DNA from: Adiantum capillus-veneris
Taxonomy: Eukaryota > Streptophyta > Polypodiopsida > Polypodiales > Pteridaceae
Length of the DNA: 64,000 nt
Direction: 5' to 3'
Assembly (NCBI GenBank): GCA_014529385.2
Contig: CM043969.1
Coordinates: 28,726,946-28,790,945, forward strand
Shown: positions 57,174-64,000 of the stretch, one piece after another
Position numbering within the stretch: position 1 is the first letter of the stretch
Layout: every line of letters begins with the position of its first letter
Notes under the pieces: model-generated
Told to the model about the DNA's origin: nothing
The model's database searches: none
What the model saw: the letters and a program-made list of their open reading frames with translations, nothing else
Translations under genes and position numbers: made by a program

Positions 57174-60022
57174 TCCACTGTTGGTGATGTCGTAAGGTTT
57201 GGTCATGGTGGAGGTGTTGGTTAGATTTGAGTCACTTGCACCTACCTTTATAGGATATTCTTTCAGGTATTTGTATATATGGTTTGGCTTGGCACTGCTT
57301 CCAAGCAAACACCACTTCTCAAGCTCCATTGTGCATTAAAGTTTTGTGTCAATGAATAGAGAGAGAGAGTGGAGAGAGTGCGATACCTTGTCGCCAAGGC
57401 CCACGTTGCGTGCTTCTACCTGCTATGCAAAGATTCTACTGCAGTGTGCAAAGAATTGACCTCCTGTTGATGTCTGCCCCTTCGCTGCTGCTGTTCTGTT
57501 CGACAGTGTTTGTCTGCTTGTTTTTGTTGGTTTTTTCACGCAGGTTGCTTTTGCTGCCTGGTGCATGTTGTCGCTGCTTGTGGGTTTCTTCTTTTGTGTG
57601 CTGTGTGTGCTTGTGCTTGGTGGATTGCCTCTTGCATGCTGTCTTTGCTTGTCCCTTTCTTTTTTGTGGGATGTCTGTGCTTATATTGCGGTGTAATGTG
57701 CAGTGGAAGTGATTTATGGTGATAACTTAGGATTAGTGCTCAGTGCGTACTCAAGGTTCCTTTCATTTCATGAGAGAGTTCCTTTTTCTTTTTGAGAGAG
57801 ATGTGCAATAGACTAGAGAGAGAAGAGGAGATGCTATGAGTGAAGGTGCTGTGAGTGATAGAGAGAGAGAGAGAAGACTAACACCAGATGGGGTTCAAAC
57901 CCCCCTCTTTATCGCTAGAGAGGTATTTGTTGTAGATTGCACAAATGCTGCTACAATGGATTTGATGGGTTCTTGTTGTACATGCGTGGATTTGCGAGGC
58001 TAAAGGCTGAAAATTGAAAACGCTAGTTTATCTGCTGGGGTACTGAGGGATTTGGCGATAGCAAGTTGAAAAGGCTGGTTGACCTGATGAGGAAAATGCT
58101 AGTGGCTACGAAAACGCGAGGGTTGCTGAGGTGCTGCGGGTACTTGTCTTGCAGGTACTAAATGTCACGTGCACATGGCTCTCTGTGCCACATGGACATG
58201 CTTCATTGAACTCTAGAGCCAATTTTCTAGTTTTGGAGCCCTCTGGCATAAATGGATTGCACAAGCGTTTTGTGACAAATGTTATGACACTACGGTGGGC
58301 ATCGTAGACAATGAATGAGAGAGACACAAGAGAGTGAAAAGAGACGACATTGAATGTCGGGTTCCAAACCCTCAAGGGCCGGCCCCCTTACTCTGTTGCC
58401 AGAGCAAATGCTTTCTTTATTTCTTGTACAATGCTGATACAATGATGCTAAATGTTGAGATGTTGATGCTAATGGGTATTGATGCTACTGATGCCGGATA
58501 CTACTGAGATACTGAAGGGTACTGCGGGTACTGGGGTATTGAAGGGTGAAACCGGCCTGTACTTTCGAAAAGGGCGGTAGACTTTAGACTTAAAACTTAT
58601 TTGCTTTCACCCATTTAATTTGTCGCCCACTTTACCTGTACTTTCAAGACACAACAAAGGGGAGAGGGATACAGGCTGCTAGATTGCACCTGTATGAGTA
58701 GACCGACACCAGATTGGCCCCTAACTTAGGCGCCCCTTTCGGTATTTCTTTATTGTTTAAAAGAGGGAATAAACGCTGTGGTTCCCTACAAGCTGCCCCG
58801 CACAAGCTTGGCTGAATTTCAACTGTTCCGGCCCGATTTCGCAGCATAACTGTATTAGGACCCTTCACAGTCAGTATTCCCACGCATTGAACGACTTTCC
58901 CGACGCATACGGGCACTTTACAAAACCTGGCGAGAATCTGCAGCACGCTGAATTCTCTGTTTTCAGCCCCGAAAATGCGCCAGATCACTTGTACAACGGT
59001 CCCCTCGCGTCCCCGAACCTCCTAGAGGTATCAGGGACTGTTTAGGGCCAAAACCCTAAACCTGCAAAAATACACAGCAGGTTGTAATTTACTGTTTCGG
59101 GCTCCGTTTCGCGTGCCGATCGCATCCGTAGCAAGTCCTCGAGCTCCCGCACCTGTAGGGCTACTTGCCCTTTGAATCAGACGAGATTTTTGGCGTGAAA
59201 CCTCTCCGAATTCACCTGTACCTGCGGGGGATTAGCCGCTAGCTAATCCAGTACCTGTGCAAGAGGCTCTTGCCTCGACAATCGCGCATGAACCCACACA
59301 ACTGTACATTGGTCAATTGAAAAGCCCACTAGAGGGGCATAACATACTGCCATAGGGGAGAGAGAGGGCAATGCGTAGCGTGCAGGGCATCACTCCTGGC
59401 ACCGCACTGTACATAGGAGGGAAAGGAAGCACTCCATAGCTCTTAACCTGTGACAAAATCTGCAAATGAGCCTCTTTTCCCTTCAAATTCAGCGCCACTT
59501 CTCCATGCATGAGGAAAGTGCACCAGAATGTGCCACTTGGCGCATTTACAAGCATTTTCCCGTTTCGGGGTTGCCGCCTAAAAATCTCCCAACCGGTTGC
59601 CCAGTTGACTTCACGGCAGAGTAAGGAAATGTTCTTCTTGTCATTCCGGAGGTAATGACGCAAACACATTTTTAGGTCCCAAAATAGCAGTTCTCTAAAT
59701 TTTAGGAGATGCTGCCATTGTATCTTTCTAGGTCATCTGACCCCCTTTGTACACTGCAGCCACACCCAGAACTGAAATGTAGCCTCTGTAGCAAAGGATT
59801 CCACTTTGGCTAGTCAATGACCCCACTTTGGCTAACCATAGTCCTTGTCCAACCTTAGTGCTCTCTCGTTCTCAAGCCTGGATTCCCTCTGAACAGTTCC
59901 ACACTAGCTATGCAATGCAGGGCAGTTAGATTTCCCGAGGGGTGTTTTCAAAATGTGAAAGTAAATATATAATAAGAAAGAAATCAACAAAAAGGATAGA
60001 TAGTAGTCACACGTTGGTGACA
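57174..60022. other. LTR-like non-coding region, probably part of element F
   Basis: GA-rich tracts (57361-57376, 57859-57873) are followed by GGGGTTCAAACCCC (about 57890) and, at 58345, a similar GGGTTCCAAACCC, each downstream of GA repeats. CACCAGAT phrases occur near 57882 and 58708. The right end adjoins a minus-strand polypurine tract at 60023, which makes the stretch ending at 60022 the F 3' LTR. Its left end could not be placed. Confidence 0.45.
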
Positions 60023-60042
60023 TACCCCCCTCTTGAAATCTC
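60023..60042 (-). other. Element F polypurine tract and 3' LTR junction
   Basis: The minus strand reads TTTCAAGAGGGGGGTA/TGTCACC, a polypurine tract directly before a TG-starting LTR. Confidence 0.65.
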
Positions 60043-60539
60043 AAACGTCCTCGTTTGCATCTATGTCGTACATGCTCACAGTCAACATTGATGTATTCAA
60101 CACCTGTCAACACATGTACGACACATACATGCTCATTGTCAACCCTGGTGTATTCAACACCTCGTCGACACATGTATTGCCTGCGTGTGAATCCTGTTCC
60201 AATGACAGAGTGGTAGCTTTGCACTCTGCCATTGCTTTGAGTCACTAACTTTCCAATGACAAAATGGTAGCCACACATTTTGCCACTGTCTTTTAGTACA
60301 CGTTGGATCCCGTAATACTTTCGAGCATACCTAAACCGACAGTTTAAGAATGCAGTTACACATGTACCCTTTAATAGAAGCAATTACTGTATCCTTAACA
60401 AACTGACAAGAAATACTCACTTCTATAGCACTAAGCACACTTTTGGACATTCCATAAGAGCAATTGCCAAACTGACAATCTGTACAGCTCTAACATTCAT
60501 GTAACATGTATTTGATTTGAGCTCACTTTAAATACCATG

Positions 60540-61312
60540 TACATCATTTGTTTCAAAAGCCATTGTCACACTGACAATCCATGTAGCTTTGAAACTCAAG
60601 GGGTCAAGGTAGGTTGCAAATCGAAGGCTTCAAGGTAAAGTGATAACACAGTTGGTGACTTTGCAAGTTCACCTTCTTCCATCCACTTAGCATCCATTGA
60701 TAGTTTTTGAACTTTACCAAGTAACGCCTAGCAACCTTGCCTTTCATTTTTCTTTCTTTATGTGCCAAAATCTGTTCCGGGACCAAGATCCCTCGACTTC
60801 CGGCTGATCTTCAGCTGGCATATCTTCTGGCACATCACCCACATAGGGTCTGAGAAGACTCACATGAAACGCATTGTGAATCTTCCAATTGTCAGGCAAT
60901 TTCAGTCTATATGCAACATCACTGATTATGTCACACACTTGAAAAGGCCCATAGTAACGCATGCTGAGCTTTGGAAAAAGTCTTTCCCTGCTCTTCATCT
61001 TCTTTAACCTTGCCTTTTCAAAGCGTAGAAGCACCCAATCACCAAGTGAAAATACCACTTCACGACGGTGACGATCAGCTGCTTTCTTTTGCTTTGCCTG
61101 AGTCTTTTCTAAGGCCACTTTGACCTTCTTGTACATTTCATCCATGTCCTGAACATACTTATCTGCTTCAAATATCTTGTCCTTTGTATGCAGTATGGGA
61201 GGAACTTTCTTGCCACCTTCAACTATCTCAAAAGGTGCCTTGCCAGTTGATGAATGCACTGTATTATTGTACGCATACTCCACCAATGGCAAATATGTCA
61301 CGATTGTGACTA
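60540..61312 (-). pseudogene. Element F: gypsy integrase C-terminus and chromodomain-like end
   Basis: The minus strand encodes VTYLPLVEYAYNNTVHSSTG, KAPFEIVEGGKKVPPIL, LGDWVLLRFEKARL, RYYGPFQVCDIISDVAYRLKLP and HNAFHVSLLRPYVGD, in typical integrase C-terminal order. A segment with RYLVKFKNYQW suggests a short chromodomain and is broken by a frame change near 60680. The upstream part is missing because element E starts at 61313. Confidence 0.85.
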
Positions 61313-61381
61313 TGTTAACAGCAATACATCTACTCCTAGTTGCAGATACGCGAAGTGCCATGCCAAGGAGAACCCCTGCGC

Positions 61382-61570
61382 TTCTATGGTCACACCCCTT
61401 CGCCCAAAAGACGTGCCTCTTCGCCAAAAGCCACACTCCTTCGATGACTGGTTACACTCCTTCACCTTACGGATGCGACTCTTCACCCAATGGTTGCAGC
61501 TCTTCGCCGAAAGGATGTGTCTTTTCGCCTAAAGTCATGTCTCTTCACAAAGAGACATGCCTCTTCACTG
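61382..61570. repeat. Degenerate CTCTTCGCC minisatellite in element E U3
   Basis: About eight units of roughly 24 bp, consensus near CTCTTCRCCNAAAGNNNTG. A looser group of the same words occurs downstream of the LTR (62045-62260). Confidence 0.75.
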
Positions 61571-61586
61571 ATGACTATTCAATTCC

Positions 61587-61595
61587 TATAAAAGG
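61587..61595 (+). promoter_or_regulatory. TATA box of element E LTR
   Basis: TATAAAAGG about 17 bp after the last U3 repeat unit, with LTR sequence continuing for 133 bp to the primer site. Confidence 0.7.
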
Positions 61596-61729
61596 AACCC
61601 TTGTATCACACAATCAATGAATCAAACACAGAGTCTTCTAAGTCTTGTTCTAAGTTCAGTTTCAGTTTCTTAAGTCTTAATCATGAGTTTAAGTACTTAA
61701 TTAAGGATTAGCACCTAGAATCCTCACAG

Positions 61730-61741
61730 TGGTATCAGAGC
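61730..61741 (+). other. Element E primer-binding site
   Basis: TGGTATCAGAGC, one base after the LTR end; initiator-methionine tRNA type. Confidence 0.93.
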
Positions 61742-62910
61742 AAATTTTTTCCGGGACTCGAAGGTTGTGAGCCTCTCACCGCCGCTACACTCTACCCCTA
61801 CCCGGAGTTGTATGGAAGCAGAAGAAAGATGGAATTCAATCTCTTCCCCGATGGTATCAGGTAACATGGTATTTGTTATCCTAATACTAACTACATAAGT
61901 ATCAATTATGTGTGTGAAGTTGTATTGGAGTCTCTTCTCGGGTGTGAAGGCTTTAGAGTCACCAAGTGCACCCCTTTGCGAATTTTGCTGTGAATCTCAG
62001 CCGGTCCAGCACACACAACAGGCAAACAAAATCGTGACTTGCCTCGTCGGTGACACCCTTCGCCATGTCTCTTTGTACGCGGAAGTCCCTTCGCGAACAA
62101 CCGCACTCTCTCAGCCTTGCCCCTTCCTGCATAGGCTTGCCTCTTCGCCATGCCTCTTCATGATTCAGTGATGCTGCTTGCCAATCGGGACTGTCCGTAC
62201 ACAATTGGGCTGAAAGTTCACACGCTGGCTGCAGGTTTGCCCCTTCACTAGCGCACCCTTTCCCCACATAGTGTCAGGCTGAAATCTGAAACGCTGCCTT
62301 CTAAACCTCTTTGTTGGCTGGAATGGTTGCGCTGGACAATTCTTACGCTGGAGTGTTTTTTTAAAAACGCTGGCTGAAACTATAATCACTTCATAAATTT
62401 TAAGTGGTGTCCGCCCGCCCAAACTTGACCGGCCAACCAAAGGTCATTTGGATTAATTAACCAACAGGCAGCCAGTTAAATTCAGTGCAAGTTTTAATAT
62501 AAAAAAAACCCCACCCGGCCAAGCACTTGATTTAAGTTGGCCGCCCAAAGACCCAAATTTTTTTAAAAGCCCTCATGTGAACTTACCTTATACATTAACC
62601 CTTCCCCAAATTCACTTACGAGAAATACATGACGACTAGCAAGCAGCATTACAAATGGGCGCATGTTATTCTGCAAATTTCTCTCACAACGTTGGCTCCT
62701 TGCTTGTCCTTTGGACGCCATGGGAATCGCACCCATGGTAGACGATGTATTCGGGGTGCCCGTCCCTTATCTTTCATATATAGACGAAGTTCCCGAAGAA
62801 GCCGTACCGGCTAATCCTCTCCCTATAACGGAGCTTCCGCAAGTGCTCCCGTCCCAGAATCTGTTCTCGACCCAGCACTTGCACCTATTAGTTCTTTTTG
62901 AGGCGTAACC
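61742..62910 (+). other. Element E leader
   Basis: No confident gene. A short frame at 62663-62908 ends just before the gag ATG and could be an upstream frame or a 5' extension of gag; it matches no domain I recognise. Confidence 0.4.
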
Positions 62911-64000
62911 ATGCCAAATTCTCAGGATGGAGGTGGTCAATCTGACGATGCCCTTACTCTTATTAAGGAGCAGATGGCCACACTTTCCGCAAGCCTTGCA
63001 TCACTTCACACTCGCTTGGATGAGATGCACACGGAAAATACTTCTCGAAGTCGACCTGCTGTTTCTCGAACTACTAATGCAACATCTTCAACACATTCTT
63101 CCGAAGCTTCAGTGGACGAACCAAACGAACCAGACCCAACTGAAGAGGTAGACAATCGCGAACTTCACTTACTTTACAATTTTTAATGCTGCACAGAAGA
63201 AGAAGCTTGATGTTAAACTGCCGAAACCATACACTGGTCGCCGCGACAAGCGCGTGCTGGACCAATGGCTGTTCAAAATAGAGATTTACTTATCGAACAC
63301 AGACTTGGTCGAGAGTATTGCACTTGCTAGTTCTCTGCTCAAGGACACAACATTTCTTTGGTGGCAACGACGGGTTGCTGATGGTAAACACACACCTTCT
63401 TGGGATAAATTTCGGCGTGCTATTCGCAAGGCGTTCGAACTTGCCAATGCGGATTTTCATGCCCGGTCCTCTCTTCGCCGCCTGAACCAGACAGGTTCCT
63501 TGGCCGCGTACATCACAGAGTTCCAAAGATTAACTCTGAAGATAGAGACCCTTAGTCCCTCTGATAAACTTCACAGCTTTATCGACGGACTCGAACCCAA
63601 CCTGAAGGACGATGTGCACAAATACAACCCTACCACCTTGGATGCTGCAATTGCCTATGTGGAGCGTCTTGGCGATAATCGACGCCCTACACGGAATTTT
63701 CTCCCTGGTAACAGATCTTCAAACAGCGCTCGCTTTTCACAACGCGATCGCAGAGACAACTATAGCCAAAGTCAGCAACATCAGTCTCAATTCAGGCAGC
63801 AAGCAACGCAACCTTATTCAACTTCAAAGTTCTATTATCAAGATCGACAATCTGAAAGCAGATCTTCTTCACATGTTCCTCCACTTGATCGTGGTAAAGG
63901 ACGTGATTTTTCTCAAGATGGGCATTCCAATACTCTGCAAGGCTCTTCGTCAAATGGACCTTCGACTTCAAAGAAGGAAGGATTATGTACAGTTTGCAGT
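62911..64000 (+). pseudogene. Element E gag (partial, frameshifted)
   Basis: The ATG at 62911 begins MPNSQDGGGQ with a coiled coil (EQMATLSASLASLHTRLDEM) and runs to a stop at 63186. The gag core continues in another frame from about 63176: KLDVKLPKPYTGRRD, FLWWQRRVADG, FRRAIRKAFE, AAYITEFQRLTLKIETL and LHSFIDGLEPNL. A Gln/Ser-rich tail follows and the window ends inside LCTVC, the start of a zinc knuckle. One frame change near 63170 separates the halves. Confidence 0.85.

Larger units (their letters stand above)
61313..61728 (+). repeat. Element E 5' LTR
   Basis: TGTTAACAGCAATAC...AGAATCCTCACA. U3 holds a degenerate CTCTTCGCC repeat (61382-61570) and ends in a TATAAAAGG box (61587-61595). 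Confidence 0.85.
61313..64000 (+). mobile_element. Element E: Ty3/gypsy element, 5' part (runs off window)
   Basis: A 416-bp 5' LTR (61313-61728), an initiator-methionine primer-binding site (61730-61741), a leader, and gag to the end of the window. The bases before the LTR, GACTA (61308-61312), are the candidate target duplication to look for beyond the window. It interrupts element F integrase. Confidence 0.85.

Noticed and set aside
57410-57722. Leu/Cys-rich open frames that look like membrane proteins
   Set aside because: The composition follows from T/G-rich sequence; no start context, domain or homologue pattern supports a gene.
57885-57902. GGGGTTCAAACCCC resembling the T-loop/B box of a tRNA or SINE
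   Set aside because: No A box or cloverleaf can be formed upstream, and variants of the hairpin recur beside GA repeats.
59048-59062. AACCCTAAACC as telomeric DNA
   Set aside because: It is a single unit; telomeric arrays need many tandem copies.

Overview
This window is repeat-rich nuclear DNA from a land plant. The evidence is the mix of Ty3/gypsy elements (including a chromodomain-bearing chromovirus), a Ty1/copia element, an En/Spm-type CACTA transposon with intron-containing transposase genes, long dinucleotide microsatellites, and one exon of what looks like a plant C2H2 zinc-finger/G-patch-type protein. Nested elements and long (CT)n runs fit a large heterochromatic genome; a fern or other non-seed plant is plausible but not proven. 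I saw no bacterial-type operons, no CRISPR array, and no tRNA or rRNA gene.

Layout. 1-5.1 kb: microsatellites, a degenerate repeat field and a decayed gag-like fragment (minus strand). About 5.7-55.2 kb is essentially one nest of transposable elements. The outermost is a plus-strand Ty3/gypsy element (called G1 here) seen in three pieces: 5700-7387, 18149-20322 and 54663 to about 55210. G1 was broken first by a CACTA transposon (7388-18148, 13-bp terminal inverted repeats, TAA target duplication), which itself contains gypsy element G5 (11391-16906), and second by minus-strand gypsy G2 (20323-54662). G2 was broken by copia element C1 (23976-29160, duplication ATGTG) and by plus-strand gypsy G3 (29185-52930). 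G3 was broken by a non-autonomous LTR element N1 (30945-40376, duplication CTTAA) just after its primer-binding site, and by chromovirus G4 (47006-52858, minus strand, duplication CTCAC) inside its 3' LTR. With the inserts removed, G2 comes to about 5.4 kb, close to the 5.5 kb of its relative G5.

55.2-57.2 kb holds the only likely host gene, a zinc-finger protein exon ending at a clear splice donor; the rest of the gene is not visible. 57.2-61.3 kb is LTR-like sequence and the 3' end of another minus-strand gypsy element (F). F is cut by plus-strand gypsy element E, whose LTR, primer-binding site and gag run to the window end.

The most unusual items are: (i) N1, which lacks reverse transcriptase and integrase but carries a degraded coding region with two apparently related domains, a zinc knuckle, two retropepsin-like folds without the catalytic triad, and repeated W-[IVL]-P motifs; (ii) G4, whose LTRs carry an array of seven or eight perfect TTCnnGAAnnTTC heat-shock-element trimers directly upstream of a TATA box; and (iii) the depth of the nesting, which gives a relative insertion chronology. 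Nearly all coding regions contain stops or frameshifts, so most are annotated as pseudogenes.
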